A DNA stretch of 57,738 bases from Rubrivivax sp. (GCA_022843905.1 JALHMT010000032.1:1-57738), one strand, 5' to 3'; shown: positions 44,996-54,494, counted from the first letter of the stretch. Numbers and translations: made by a program. The notes: generated from the letters alone by a model not told the origin.

Positions 44996-47071
44996 ATGAG
45001 CGCCGTTCCTTCCCCCGCCATGGATCCGCCTGCCGGCCGCCGCCGGGGCCGGCGTGCCATGCTGTGGGTCGCCCTGGTGCTGCTGCTGGTGGTGGCGCAA
45101 AGCCTTCTGGTGGCCCTGACGATCAGTCACGAGTCCTCGCGCCGGCAGGAGCTGGCCGACGTGCTGGTCTCCGAGGTCGCAGCTGACCTGCGCCGTGACC
45201 TGTTGGGCGTGGTGCAGGCCCTGCAGGCGATGAGCTTCGACGACACGTCGCTCGCCCGCTGGCGCGAAAGCAGCGTCGGGCTGCTGCGCCAGCAGCGCGC
45301 ACTGCTGCGGGTGGAGCGGCGCGACACGCGTCTGGCAGTCGAGGCCGAAGTCGATTCGCCCTGGGACCAGCCGCTGTTCACGCAGATGGCGCGTCGCGAC
45401 CTCAGTGCCGAGGCCGAGCTGTCTTGCGCGCTGGCGCGACGCAGCAGCCAGCCCTCCTTCTCCCGTACGTTCTTCGTGCCCAAGCCGGGCGGGCTCGGCC
45501 TGGAAGTGGTGGACCTGTGCGTGCCCTTGCGCGTCGAGGGGCGCGAAGCCGGCTTCCTGGTGGCCACGTTCGCTCTCTCGCGCCTGCTGGACGCCGCCAT
45601 ACCGCCGGCGCAGTCCCGGCTCTTCGAACTGGCCTTCGTCGAGGGCGACGGCACCCGGCTGGCACGGTCCGGCGCCCATCGGGGCAGCGGCGTCTACCGC
45701 GCCGAGCGTGTGGTCGACCTGCCGGGTTCGGTGCTGCAACTGCGCGCCGACGCCGTCGCCTCGCGGCCCAGCCTGATTCCCAACTTCACCACGGCCCTGG
45801 TGCTGGGCCTGTCGCTGGCCCTGTTCGCGCTGGTGCTGCTGCTGGCGCGCGACGTGCGGCGGCGTGCACGTGTCGAGACCGCGCTGGCCGAGGCCCTGGC
45901 CTTCCGCAAGGCGATGGAGGACTCGTTGATCACCGGCCTGCGGGCGCGCGACCTCGTCGGTGCGATCACCTATGTCAACCCGGCCTTCTGCGCCATGGTG
46001 GGCTACAGCGCCGACGAGATGCGTCAATGGCCGACCCCCCAGCGCCCGCCCTACTGGCCCCCGGAGCATGCCGACGAGTACCAGCGCCGGCAGCTGGCGC
46101 GCCTGACGATGGGCACGCGCGGCCGTTCGGCCGCAGAGTCGCGCGAGGGTTTCGAGACGCTCTTCATGCGCAAGAGCGGCGAGCGCTTCCCGGTGATGAT
46201 CTATGAGGCGCCGCTGGTCGACGGCCTGGGTCAGCACACCGGTTGGATGAGTGCCGTGGTCGATCTCAGCGCACAGCGCCGCATGGAAGACCTGTCGCGC
46301 CAGCAGCAGGACAGGCTGCAGGCGACGGCGCGTCTGGCCACCGTCGGCGAGATGGCCTCGCTGATGAGCCACGAACTGAACCAGCCGCTGTCGGCCATCG
46401 CCAGTTACGCCAGCGGCTCGCTCAACCTGCTCGAGGCCCGGGACGAGCACACGCCGGAGATGCTGCATCAGGCGCTGAGTCGCATCGCCGAGCAGGCCGA
46501 GCGCGCCGGCCGCGTCATCAAGAGCGTGCACGCCTTCGTGCGGCGGCGCGAGCAGCAGCGCGAGACCATAGGCGCCGACATGCTGTTCGAAGCCGTGCTG
46601 CCTCTCGTGCGGCTGCAGGCGCGCAAGAGTGGCACCCGCATCGAGATCGACATGCCCGCCCGGGCGCCGCGCGTGGTCTGCGACCGCACCATGGTCGAGC
46701 AGGTGCTGCTGAACCTGACGCGCAACGCCATCCAGGCGATGGAGAACGACACGCCACTGGCCGAGCGCGTGCTGACCTTGCGCGCCCGGCAGACCCATGC
46801 CCGCTGGGTGACCTTCGGGGTGCTGGATGCGGGCCCCGGCATCACGCCCGAGGTGGCGGCCCAGATCTTCACCCCCTTCTTCACCACCAAGCCCGAGGGC
46901 ATGGGCCTGGGGCTGAGCCTGTGCCGCACGGTCATCGAGCAGCACGGCGGTGCGCTGGACTTCGGCCCTCCCGAGGGGCCGGGCAGGATGCCCGGCACCG
47001 AGTTCCGGTTTACCCTACCGGCACCGCGTGTGGCCGAAGCCGGCGACACGGCCGCCCTCACCGCCGCATGA
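44996..47071 (+). CDS. dctS: DctS-like C4-dicarboxylate sensor histidine kinase
   Basis: Membrane sensor kinase of 691 residues. A first helix (~17-40), a ~220-residue periplasmic sensor region, a second helix (~262-283), a PAS domain (~300-425, VGAITYVNPAFCAMVGYSADEM), and a HisKA with phospho-acceptor His459 (MASLMSHELNQPLSAIASYA) are followed by a HATPase (NLTRNAIQAM, DAGPGITP, FFTTKPEGMGLGLSL). This order matches DctS of Rhodobacter. The ATG at 44996 is preferred; an upstream GTG frame would overlap the maeB leader repeats. It overlaps the regulator by ATGA. The neighbouring malic enzyme supports a C4-dicarboxylate ligand, but no dicarboxylate transporter lies here. Confidence 0.88.
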   Translation: MSAVPSPAMDPPAGRRRGRRAMLWVALVLLLVVAQSLLVALTISHESSRRQELADVLVSEVAADLRRDLLGVVQALQAMSFDDTSLARWRESSVGLLRQQRALLRVERRDTRLAVEAEVDSPWDQPLFTQMARRDLSAEAELSCALARRSSQPSFSRTFFVPKPGGLGLEVVDLCVPLRVEGREAGFLVATFALSRLLDAAIPPAQSRLFELAFVEGDGTRLARSGAHRGSGVYRAERVVDLPGSVLQLRADAVASRPSLIPNFTTALVLGLSLALFALVLLLARDVRRRARVETALAEALAFRKAMEDSLITGLRARDLVGAITYVNPAFCAMVGYSADEMRQWPTPQRPPYWPPEHADEYQRRQLARLTMGTRGRSAAESREGFETLFMRKSGERFPVMIYEAPLVDGLGQHTGWMSAVVDLSAQRRMEDLSRQQQDRLQATARLATVGEMASLMSHELNQPLSAIASYASGSLNLLEARDEHTPEMLHQALSRIAEQAERAGRVIKSVHAFVRRREQQRETIGADMLFEAVLPLVRLQARKSGTRIEIDMPARAPRVVCDRTMVEQVLLNLTRNAIQAMENDTPLAERVLTLRARQTHARWVTFGVLDAGPGITPEVAAQIFTPFFTTKPEGMGLGLSLCRTVIEQHGGALDFGPPEGPGRMPGTEFRFTLPAPRVAEAGDTAALTAA

Positions 47072-47739
47072 AACCCGACCTCGATCCCGCCCTCGGCATA
47101 CCCACGGTCTACCTGGTGGACGACGAAGACGTCGTGCGCGACGGCCTGGCCTGGCTGCTGCGTTCTCGCCGCATGATCAGCGAAGGCTTTTCCAGCGCCG
47201 AGGCTTTCGAGACCTGGCTGCAGCCGCGCACGTCGCCGTCGTCAGCGCCCTGGCCGTCGTCGCCGTCCTGCCTGCTGCTGGACGTGCGCATGCCCGGCAT
47301 GAGCGGCCTGGTGCTGTTCGACCGCCTGGTGGAACGCGGCCTGCCCGCGGTGCTGCCGGTGATCTTCCTCACCGGTCATGGCGACGTGCCCACCGCAGTG
47401 GCCGCCGTCAAGCGGGGTGCGTTCGATTTCGTCGAAAAGCCCTTCTCGAACAACACCCTGGCCGACCGGGTCGAGCAGGCCCTGGCGACGAGCGCGGCGG
47501 CGCTGCGTCAGCGCAAGGCACATCAGGCCGTGTCCCGCGCCTTGGCCGAGCTGACCGATCGAGAGCGTGACGTGATGCGGCTGGTCATCGATGGCCGGCC
47601 GAACAAGCTCATCGCCGACGCGCTGGACATCAGTGTTCGCACGGTCGAAGTGCATCGGGCGCGGGTGTTCGAGAAGATGGACGTGAAGTCGGCGGTCGAA
47701 CTGGCCAACCTGCTGCGCGATCCGCCCGGCAGCGCTTGA
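47068..47739 (+). CDS. dctR: DctR-like response regulator (REC + LuxR HTH)
   Basis: Partner of the upstream kinase: 223 residues. The receiver domain has YLVDDED, phospho-acceptor Asp72 (LLLDVRMPGMSG), FLTGHGDVPTAV and Lys in FVEKPFSNN. A Ser/Pro-rich insertion (~55-66, TSPSSAPWPSSPS) sits just before the phosphorylation site. The LuxR-type helix-turn-helix follows (LTDRERDVMRLVIDG, KLIADALDISVRTVEVHR). Translation is coupled to the kinase. Likely targets are C4-dicarboxylate uptake and use genes, possibly the divergent maeB. Confidence 0.9.
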   Translation: MKPDLDPALGIPTVYLVDDEDVVRDGLAWLLRSRRMISEGFSSAEAFETWLQPRTSPSSAPWPSSPSCLLLDVRMPGMSGLVLFDRLVERGLPAVLPVIFLTGHGDVPTAVAAVKRGAFDFVEKPFSNNTLADRVEQALATSAAALRQRKAHQAVSRALAELTDRERDVMRLVIDGRPNKLIADALDISVRTVEVHRARVFEKMDVKSAVELANLLRDPPGSA

Positions 47740-47742
47740 AGG

Positions 47743-48708
47743 GTGCGGGGCACGGGCGTGGGCGAATTCGATCTCATTGCGCGCTATTTCACGCGGCCGG
47801 TGCGCCGCGCAGCACTGGGCGTCGGCGACGACTGCGCCCTGCTCGCGCCGCGGCCGGGCATGCAGATCGCGGTGTCCAGCGACATGCTGGTCGAGGGCCG
47901 GCACTTCCTGGCCACCGTGCCGCCCGAGCGCCTGGGTCACAAGGCGCTGGCGGTCAACCTCAGCGACCTGGCGGCCTGCGGCGCCGAGCCGCTGGCCTTC
48001 ACGCTGGCGATCTCGATGCCGCGCGTCGATGCGGCCTTCCTGGGGCCGCTGGCCGACGGTCTGTGGCAGCTGGCCGACGCCCACGGCATCGAGCTCGTGG
48101 GAGGCGACACCACCGCCGGGCCGCTGAACCTGTGCATCACCGTCTTCGGCGAAGTGCCGGCCGGCCAGGCGCTGCTGCGCAGCGGGGCAGGTGTCGGCGA
48201 CGATGTCTGGGTCAGCGGCACCCTGGGGGATGCCCGCCTGGCGCTGGAGGTCTTCCGCGGCCGCGTGGCGCTGTCCGCCGATGACTTCGAACGTGTGCGG
48301 CTGGCCATGGAACGTCCGCAGCCGCGGGTGGCCCTCGGCCGCGCCTTGCGCGGCGTGGCCAGCAGCGCGATCGACCTCAGCGACGGCCTGGTGGGCGACC
48401 TCGGCCATGTGCTGCGCCGCTCGGGCGTCGGCGCGGTGGTGGATGTCGACGCACTGCCCTGCAGCGAGATCCTGCGGGACCAGGGCACCGAGCTTCGCCA
48501 CGAGTGCCTGCTGGCCGGTGGCGACGACTATGAACTGCTGTTCACCGCGCCGGCAGGCGCGAGAAGCGCCGTCGCTGCGGCCGCCGCCCTGGCCGGCGTG
48601 CCCGTGACACGCTGCGGCCACATCGAGGCTGGCAGCAGCCTGTCGATCGTCGACGGGGCCGGCCGACCCCTGGACGCCCGCTGGCGCGCCTTCGACCACT
48701 TCGCATGA
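47743..48708 (+). CDS. thiL: thiamine-monophosphate kinase ThiL
   Basis: Final step of thiamine diphosphate synthesis: phosphorylates thiamine monophosphate using ATP and Mg2+. 321 residues from a GTG start 3 bases after the regulator stop (a GTG at 47758 is an alternative). PurM-like motifs: GVGDDCALL, SSDMLVEGRHF, NLSDLAACGAEP, VGGDTTAGP, and IDLSDGLVGDLGH, with GGDDYELLF near the C-terminus. It overlaps pgpA by ATGA; the thiL-pgpA pair is common in proteobacteria. Confidence 0.95.
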   Translation: MRGTGVGEFDLIARYFTRPVRRAALGVGDDCALLAPRPGMQIAVSSDMLVEGRHFLATVPPERLGHKALAVNLSDLAACGAEPLAFTLAISMPRVDAAFLGPLADGLWQLADAHGIELVGGDTTAGPLNLCITVFGEVPAGQALLRSGAGVGDDVWVSGTLGDARLALEVFRGRVALSADDFERVRLAMERPQPRVALGRALRGVASSAIDLSDGLVGDLGHVLRRSGVGAVVDVDALPCSEILRDQGTELRHECLLAGGDDYELLFTAPAGARSAVAAAAALAGVPVTRCGHIEAGSSLSIVDGAGRPLDARWRAFDHFA

Positions 48709-49259
48709 CGGCGACGGTCGATCCTGCCGGCCCTGGGGCGCCGCGTCGCGCCACTTCCGGATTCATGCTGAGACATCCTGCGCGATGGGTGGCGCTGGGC
48801 TTCGGCAGCGGGCTGTCGCCGTTCGCTCCCGGCACCGTCGGCACGCTGTGGGGCTGGGCCTCGTTCCTGGTGCTCGACCATTGGCTCGACGCGACCGGCT
48901 GGGCATTGTTCATCCTGGGCGGCAGCCTGCTGGGCCTGTGGGCCTGCACGCGCACGGCGCAGCACCTGGGCGTGCCCGACCCGGGCGCCATCGTGTGGGA
49001 CGAAGTGCTGGCCATCTGGCTCGTGATGTGGCTGGTGATGCCCGCCGGCCTGTGGGTGCAGCTGGCGGCCTTCGCGCTCTTCCGCTTCTTCGACGCCGTC
49101 AAGCCCGGACCCGTGCACTGGGCCGACCAGCTGTTCAAGCTGCGGCCTGGCGAGGCCATCGGCTGGCGCCAGGGGCTGGGCATCCTCTTCGACGACTTCG
49201 TGGCAGCCGGGTGTACCCTGTTGCTCATCGCCATCGGAGTCGCGGCATGGAACTGGTGA
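48705..49259 (+). CDS. pgpA: phosphatidylglycerophosphatase A
   Basis: Inner-membrane enzyme that dephosphorylates phosphatidylglycerol phosphate to phosphatidylglycerol. 184 residues, with several hydrophobic segments. Signature stretches: GFGSGLSPFAPGTVGTLWG, VWDEVLAIWLVM and FRFFDAVKPGPVHWAD, and the C-terminal IGILFDDFVAA-type motif (LGILFDDFVAAG). It overlaps both neighbours (thiL by 4 bases, pncC by 13), so the three are one operon. Confidence 0.94.
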   Translation: MTATVDPAGPGAPRRATSGFMLRHPARWVALGFGSGLSPFAPGTVGTLWGWASFLVLDHWLDATGWALFILGGSLLGLWACTRTAQHLGVPDPGAIVWDEVLAIWLVMWLVMPAGLWVQLAAFALFRFFDAVKPGPVHWADQLFKLRPGEAIGWRQGLGILFDDFVAAGCTLLLIAIGVAAWNW

Positions 49260-49759
49260 ACTTCGAATCCGCCGTGCTGGCGCTGGCAGCAGCGCTGCGT
49301 GTCCGCGGCTGGCGTCTGGCCACCGCCGAGAGCTGCACCGGCGGGCTGATCGCCGCCGCCTGCACCTCCGTGGCCGGCTCCAGCGACTGGTTCGAGCGGG
49401 GCTTCGTCACCTACAGCAACGAAGCCAAGACCGCGATGCTGGGCGTGGACGAGGCGCTGCTGAAGACGCACGGCGCCGTCAGCGAAGCGGTGGCGTGCGC
49501 GATGGCTGCGGGAGCCTTGCAGTGCGCGCCGGTGCAACTCGCCGTTTCGGTGACGGGCATCGCCGGCCCGGGCGGCGCGGTGCCGGGCAAGCCGGTGGGC
49601 ACGGTCTGGATGGCTCTGGCCTGGCGAGGTGTCGACGGCGCGCCGCAGGCAGCCGCGCAGAGGCTGAGCCTGCCGGGCGACCGCACGGCGGTGCGCCACG
49701 CGACGGTGGCCGCTGCGCTGCAGGCCTTGCTCGTCCGATGCGAGGCTGCCTCAGGCTGA
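49247..49759 (+). CDS. pncC: nicotinamide-nucleotide amidohydrolase PncC (CinA C-terminal family)
   Basis: Converts NMN to nicotinate mononucleotide in the pyridine-nucleotide cycle. 170 residues, the stand-alone CinA C-terminal domain. Catalytic Ser29 is in ATAESCTGGLIAA; GFVTYSNEAKTAMLGV and VSVTGIAGPGGAVPGKPVGTVW are family hallmarks. The start lies 13 bases inside pgpA. The 3' end overlaps the end of the convergent GGDEF-EAL gene by 9 bases. Confidence 0.94.
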   Translation: MELVNFESAVLALAAALRVRGWRLATAESCTGGLIAAACTSVAGSSDWFERGFVTYSNEAKTAMLGVDEALLKTHGAVSEAVACAMAAGALQCAPVQLAVSVTGIAGPGGAVPGKPVGTVWMALAWRGVDGAPQAAAQRLSLPGDRTAVRHATVAAALQALLVRCEAASG

Positions 49760-51889
49760 CTCGACGGGCGCCATCGGGCGGGGCTGCAGCAGGTGCTGCT
49801 GTGCGAAGGCCTCGGGCGCCACCGGGCGCCCGTGCAGGTAACCCTGCTGGAGCCCGCAGCCCATGGCCAGCAGCAGCGCGCGCTGTGCTGCGGTCTCCAC
49901 GCCCTCGGCCACCACGGCCATGCCCAGCGTGTGCGCGATGCCGATGATGGCCTGCGTCAGCGCCTTGTCGTCGGCGTCGTCGGGCAGATCGCGCACGAAG
50001 CTGCGGTCGATCTTCAGCTTCTGCGGCTTCAGCAGCTTCAGGTAGGACAGCGAAGAGTAGCCGGTGCCGAAGTCGTCGACCACCAGCACCGCGCCCACCT
50101 CGCGCAGCCGGCCCACGGTGCGCATCGCACCCTCGGCGTCGGACAGCAGGGCGCTTTCGGTCAGCTCCAGCTCCAGCTGCCCTTCGGCGAGGCCGTGGCG
50201 CTGCATGGCCGACTGCACGGCCGACGGCAGCAGAGGGTCGTGCGCCTGCAGGACGGAAACGTTGACGGCCACGTAGTCGAGCGCCAGACCGCAAGCGCGC
50301 CAGGCGGCGAACTGCCGGCATGCGCTGTCCAGCGTCCACATGCCCATTTCGCGGATCAGGCCGGTCTCCTCGGCAGCCTGGATGAAGGCGCCGGGCATCA
50401 GCAGGCCGCGCTCCGGGTGCAGCCAGCGCACCAGGGCCTCGCAGCCGACGATGCGGCCGGAGCGGGCGTCCTGGATGGGCTGGTAGTGCAGCACCAGTTC
50501 CTGCACTTCGATGGCGCGCGTCAGCTCGCGCTCCAGGGCCAGTCGCGCACGGAAGGCCCGGTCGATGTCGGGCCGGTAGAAGCTGTAGCGGGCGCGGCCC
50601 GACTCCTTGCTGCGGTACATCGCCAGGTCGGCCATGCGAGCGAGGGTCTCGAAGTCCTGTCCGTCATCGGGAAACATCGCCATGCCGATGCTGGCCGTGG
50701 TGCGGCTGGTGGCCGCCGAGCTGGACAGCGACACGGGCGGCTCCATCTCGTGCAGCAGCCTGTCGCAGCTCTCGGCCACTTCAGCGCCGTCGCGCACCCG
50801 GGGCAACAGCACGAGGAACTCGTCACCGCCCATGCGGCAGACCAGGGCTTGCGGGCCCAGCGCGACGCGCAGCCGGCGACCGATCTCCACCAGCAGCTCG
50901 TCGCCTGCGGCGTGCCCCAGCGCGTCGTTGATGGTCTTGAAGCGGTCGAGATCGACGAACAGCAGCGCCATCGCATCGCCGCGCCGTCGCGCCTCGGCAG
51001 CGTTCTCTTCGAAAAGCTGCGCCAGCAGCCGGCGGTTCGGCAGCCCGGTGAGCTGGTCGTACATCGCCAGGCGGTGCAGCTCGGCGTTCTTGGCTTCGAG
51101 CTCGCCGAACAGGCTGTCGATGCGCTGTCGCACCTCGTTGAGATGCTGTCCGAGCTGCCCCAGTTCGTCGCGCCGGCTCCAGCGCAAGGGCGGCGCCGAC
51201 TCCCGCGCGGCGATGGTGCTGGCCTGCCGCTTCAGCCTGTCGATGGGTCGCAGCAGACGAATCGACAGCACGCCCGCCAGCACCAGCACCCCCAGCACCA
51301 CCTGGGCGCCCACCAGGGCCGCCGTGATGCCCAGACGTTCGTTGAGCACCTGGTCGATGCTGCGGTCGTCGAAGGCCACGCGCAGGCGCGCCACGGACTG
51401 ACCTTCGTGCAGAACGACTTGTTCCCTGAAGGCCATTGCCTGATCGGCCGTGCAGCGCGAGCGTGCAAGGCTCATCGGGGCCGGTGCAGCGGGCTGCAGG
51501 TCGAGCACCTCGACGGCGCACACCGAGACGTCTTCCATGAGGCGGTCGACCGCGGCGCGCAGCCCCGGCTCGCTGAGCGTCCAGGCCGGTTCGGTCAGCA
51601 GCGAGGCGCCCAGCACCATCTGGGCGGCGCGCTGGCGTTCGACCATGGCCATGCCCGACTCCCGTGAGTAGACGCGGTCGAGCGCGATCAGCACCAGTGC
51701 CGGCAGCACCATGCCGGCGACGATGGCCAGGGTCACGGTGGTTCTGATCGACAGGAACGAAAGGCGCAGCGGCAAGGCCAGGGACTCCGGTGAGTGAGCG
51801 AGCGACCGCTCCAACGGGATGTCGACAAATTTTCCACTGCCTTGAGTCTCGACGACGTTCCTGAGTCCTCCTGGCGTGAGGTCGGGCAC
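49751..51889 (-). CDS. membrane GGDEF-EAL protein
   Basis: A cyclic di-GMP turnover protein of 712 residues. Two membrane helices (~44-66 and ~190-212) enclose a ~120-residue periplasmic region; a HAMP-like segment (~212-265) precedes the GGDEF (~275-435) and EAL (~450-700) domains. The cyclase site GGDEF (354-358) is intact, but no RxxD inhibitory site precedes it. The phosphodiesterase site is also intact: EAL at 484-486 and DDFGTGYSSLSYLK with KIDRSFV. Either activity, or both, could be real. The start is a GTG at 51887-51889; a later start is possible because residues 1-38 have no recognised domain. Confidence 0.92.
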   Translation of the reverse strand: MPDLTPGGLRNVVETQGSGKFVDIPLERSLAHSPESLALPLRLSFLSIRTTVTLAIVAGMVLPALVLIALDRVYSRESGMAMVERQRAAQMVLGASLLTEPAWTLSEPGLRAAVDRLMEDVSVCAVEVLDLQPAAPAPMSLARSRCTADQAMAFREQVVLHEGQSVARLRVAFDDRSIDQVLNERLGITAALVGAQVVLGVLVLAGVLSIRLLRPIDRLKRQASTIAARESAPPLRWSRRDELGQLGQHLNEVRQRIDSLFGELEAKNAELHRLAMYDQLTGLPNRRLLAQLFEENAAEARRRGDAMALLFVDLDRFKTINDALGHAAGDELLVEIGRRLRVALGPQALVCRMGGDEFLVLLPRVRDGAEVAESCDRLLHEMEPPVSLSSSAATSRTTASIGMAMFPDDGQDFETLARMADLAMYRSKESGRARYSFYRPDIDRAFRARLALERELTRAIEVQELVLHYQPIQDARSGRIVGCEALVRWLHPERGLLMPGAFIQAAEETGLIREMGMWTLDSACRQFAAWRACGLALDYVAVNVSVLQAHDPLLPSAVQSAMQRHGLAEGQLELELTESALLSDAEGAMRTVGRLREVGAVLVVDDFGTGYSSLSYLKLLKPQKLKIDRSFVRDLPDDADDKALTQAIIGIAHTLGMAVVAEGVETAAQRALLLAMGCGLQQGYLHGRPVAPEAFAQQHLLQPRPMAPVESA

Positions 51890-51916
51890 CGGCGCGCCGT
51901 GGGTTAGGCTTGCGGC

Positions 51917-52858
51917 ATGGACGTCTTGTTGTGCGGCGACATCGACGCCGAAGAGTGGAGGCGCTGGCGCGAAGCGCTGGCCGCCGCGATGCCCGAGGCG
52001 CGCTGGCTGTCCGCCGACGATGCGCGGCGGCAGCCATCCGCCGTGCTGGCGGCCGTGGTCGCCAACCCGCCGCCGGGCAGCCTGCAGGCCTGGCCTCGTC
52101 TGGCGCTGGTGCAGTCGCTGTGGGCCGGCGTCGACCGCCTGCTGACCGACCGCAGCCTGCCACCCGACGTGCCGATCGCACGCATGGTCGACCCTGTCAT
52201 GAACCGCGCCATGGCCGAGACGGCGCTGTGGGCCACGCTATCGCTGCACCGCGGTTTCTTCGACTACGCACGTCGCCAACGCGAGGGCCGTTGGCAGCAG
52301 CATGAGCAGCGTCGCGCGGACGAGGTGTCGGTGCTGGTGCTGGGCTTCGGCCAGATGGGCCGGGCCGTGGTCGCCACCCTGGCCGCGCAGGGTTACCGCG
52401 TTGCAGCCTGGCGCCATACCGCGGGTGCGGCCGAGGCAGGCACACGCGTCGGCCACGGTGCCGGCGTGCTGCAGGCCGAACTCGCGCAGGCCGACATCGT
52501 CATCAACCTGCTGCCGCTGACCGACGCCACGCGTGACCTGCTGGACGCGAAGTTCTTTGCCGCGATGCGGCACGGTGCGGCGCTGGTCAACCTGGCGCGC
52601 GGTGGGCACCTCGTCGACGAAGACCTGCTGGCCGCGCTGAGCAGCGGTCGATTGCGACATGCGGTGCTCGACGTCTTCCGCGGCGAGCCACTGGCCAGCG
52701 GACACGCCTTCTGGGGCCACGACGGCGTGACGGTGTTGCCCCATGCCGCGGCGTTGACCGACGTCCGCAGCGCGGCCGCGGTGGCGGTGGCCAATCTGCG
52801 CGCCCTGCGCGACGGACTGCCCTTGAAGCACGTGGTCGACCGCGTCCGCGGGTATTGA
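51917..52858 (+). CDS. D-2-hydroxyacid dehydrogenase, GhrA-like
   Basis: NAD(P)H-dependent reductase of the glyoxylate/hydroxypyruvate reductase A type, 313 residues, cytoplasmic. The Rossmann motif is VLGFGQMGRAV (~141-151). Catalytic Arg228 (NLARGGHLVDE), Glu257 (DVFRGEP) and His276 (LPHAAALTD) are all present. ETALWATLSLHRGFFDY matches the GhrA group rather than SerA or LdhA. The probable reaction is reduction of glyoxylate or hydroxypyruvate. It diverges from the GGDEF-EAL gene across 27 bases, so their start regions are very tight. Confidence 0.91.
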   Translation: MDVLLCGDIDAEEWRRWREALAAAMPEARWLSADDARRQPSAVLAAVVANPPPGSLQAWPRLALVQSLWAGVDRLLTDRSLPPDVPIARMVDPVMNRAMAETALWATLSLHRGFFDYARRQREGRWQQHEQRRADEVSVLVLGFGQMGRAVVATLAAQGYRVAAWRHTAGAAEAGTRVGHGAGVLQAELAQADIVINLLPLTDATRDLLDAKFFAAMRHGAALVNLARGGHLVDEDLLAALSSGRLRHAVLDVFRGEPLASGHAFWGHDGVTVLPHAAALTDVRSAAAVAVANLRALRDGLPLKHVVDRVRGY

Positions 52859-52879
52859 GTCGACCGGCGTGCCCGGCCC

Positions 52880-53971
52880 TCAGCCGGCGCGCAGCGCCAG
52901 CACCGGCATCGCCCCGCGGCCCGGCCGGGTGGGCTGCAGCGCTTCCAGCAGCATCAAGGCCAGGCGCCGCAGCCCCTCCCAGGGCTCGGCGGGCCAGTCC
53001 GGATGGCGCAAGCCCTTGACCAGGCCGTCGCAGATGCTTGCCGCCTCGATCAGGTGCGCGATCTGGTGGTCCGACAGCAGCGGCACGGCACGCTCGACGA
53101 GGCGCTCCTTGGCGCCCCAGACACGGGCTTCGCGCAAGGCCAGCGGCAGCGGCTTGCCGGCGTCCAGCGCTTCCTTCACCCGGCGCAGGGCGCGGATGTC
53201 CTCGGCCAGCGTCCAGTGCACCAGCACCGCGGCCTCGCCCTCGGCGCGCAGGCCGTCGAGCATGCGCAGCGCCCGCGCCGCCTGGCCTGCGAGAAGGGCT
53301 TCGCCGAGCTTGAAGACGTCGTAGCGCGCCACGTTCAGCACGGCCGATTCGACCTGTTCGAAGTCGAGCGTGCCGGCCGGGTACAGCAGCGCCAGCTTCT
53401 GCAGCTCCTGGTGCGCTGCCAGCAGGTTGCCTTCGACACGGTCGGCGAAGAAGGCCAGGGTGCGCTGGCCGGCCTCGCCGGGCTGCACGCGCTGGTCCTG
53501 CCGCGCCATGCGCTGGGCGATCCACGCCGGCAAGGCCTTGCGCTCGACCGGCTCCACGCGCACCGAGACGCCGGCGCCGTCGAGGGCACCGAACCAGGCA
53601 CTCTTGAGCTGCTGGCCGTCCAGCCGCGGCAGCTGCACCAGGGTCAGCACGTCATCGTTGATCTGTTCGCAGTAGCGCTGGAGCGCATCCGAGCCCTCCT
53701 TGCCGGGCTTGCCCGAAGGAATCCGGATCTCGATCAGCTGACGGTCTGCGAACAGGCTCATGGCCTGGGCGGCGCCGATCACCGCACTCCAGTCGAAGTG
53801 CGCGCCGCTGACCGTGAAGACCTTGCGCTCGACATACCCGGCGGCACGCGCCGCGGCCCGGATGGCGTCGCCGGCCTCCTGGGCCAGCAGCGGTTCGTCG
53901 CCGAACACGGTGTACAGCGGCCGCAGTCCGCGCCCGAGCTGGGGGTCGAGCTGGTCGGCGCGGACCTGCAT
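52880..53971 (-). CDS. holA: DNA polymerase III subunit delta
   Basis: Clamp-loader subunit that opens the beta sliding clamp. 363 residues; N-terminal LRPLYTVFGDEPLLAQEAGD and KVFTVSGAHFDWSAV are typical of HolA. The middle AAA+-like region includes RVQPGEAGQRTLAFFADRVEG and LLAAHQELQKLALLYP; the C-terminal collar helices end the protein. It lies 4 bases after lptE, the usual leuS-lptE-holA order. Confidence 0.94.
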   Translation of the reverse strand: MQVRADQLDPQLGRGLRPLYTVFGDEPLLAQEAGDAIRAAARAAGYVERKVFTVSGAHFDWSAVIGAAQAMSLFADRQLIEIRIPSGKPGKEGSDALQRYCEQINDDVLTLVQLPRLDGQQLKSAWFGALDGAGVSVRVEPVERKALPAWIAQRMARQDQRVQPGEAGQRTLAFFADRVEGNLLAAHQELQKLALLYPAGTLDFEQVESAVLNVARYDVFKLGEALLAGQAARALRMLDGLRAEGEAAVLVHWTLAEDIRALRRVKEALDAGKPLPLALREARVWGAKERLVERAVPLLSDHQIAHLIEAASICDGLVKGLRHPDWPAEPWEGLRRLALMLLEALQPTRPGRGAMPVLALRAG

Positions 53972-53975
53972 GACC

Positions 53976-54494
53976 TCAGAGCCTGATCGCCGACAGGCGA
54001 CGCGTGACCTGCAGCACCACGTCGGACTGCATCTCGCGGAACAGCTCGGCCTCTTCGAGTTCCTTGGCCAGCGCCGCAGTCTCCGTGTAGCTCATGTCGC
54101 GCGACAGCAGCACGATGGCTGCCGGCAGCAGCTCCTTGCCGCCGGGCGTCTGTGCACGGAAGTGGAAACGCAGGCGCAACTGAAGTTCCCGCACCTGAGC
54201 GGCGGAGGTCTGCGCCACCACGCTGCGCTCGCGCGTGTCGCCCAGCGACTGCAGCACGACGTCGGCCCGGGCCGGTGCGTCGACCACGCGCACGCGCAGC
54301 GACAGCGCCTGGCGCAGCTCCTCTGCCAGCGGCGAACGCGGCGCGAAGCCGACCAGGGCAATGCTGCCGAAGGACAGCGCCGGCGTCTGGCGCAGCTGGA
54401 AACCGCAGCCTGCCGCCGCGCCGCCCGTCGTCGCGGCCATCAGCGCCAGAATGCGGCGCCGTGCTTCGCTGGGCTGACGCTCAGACGACGACAT
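53976..54494 (-). CDS. lptE: LPS-assembly lipoprotein LptE
   Basis: Outer-membrane lipoprotein that plugs the LptD barrel. 172 residues; the lipobox AAGC gives Cys30 as the anchor (CGFQLRQTPALSFGSIALVG is the classic LptE start). Central strands carry RELQLRLRFHFRAQTPGG and the C-terminus LFREMQSDVVLQVTRRLSAI. Its start overlaps the end of leuS by 14 bases, so translation is coupled. The partner LptD is at 36785. Confidence 0.94.
   Translation of the reverse strand: MSSSERQPSEARRRILALMAATTGGAAAGCGFQLRQTPALSFGSIALVGFAPRSPLAEELRQALSLRVRVVDAPARADVVLQSLGDTRERSVVAQTSAAQVRELQLRLRFHFRAQTPGGKELLPAAIVLLSRDMSYTETAALAKELEEAELFREMQSDVVLQVTRRLSAIRL

Noticed and set aside
50813..50830. RxxD allosteric site in front of the GGDEF motif
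   Set aside because: The residues before GGDEF read ALVCRM, which does not fit RxxD at the required spacing.
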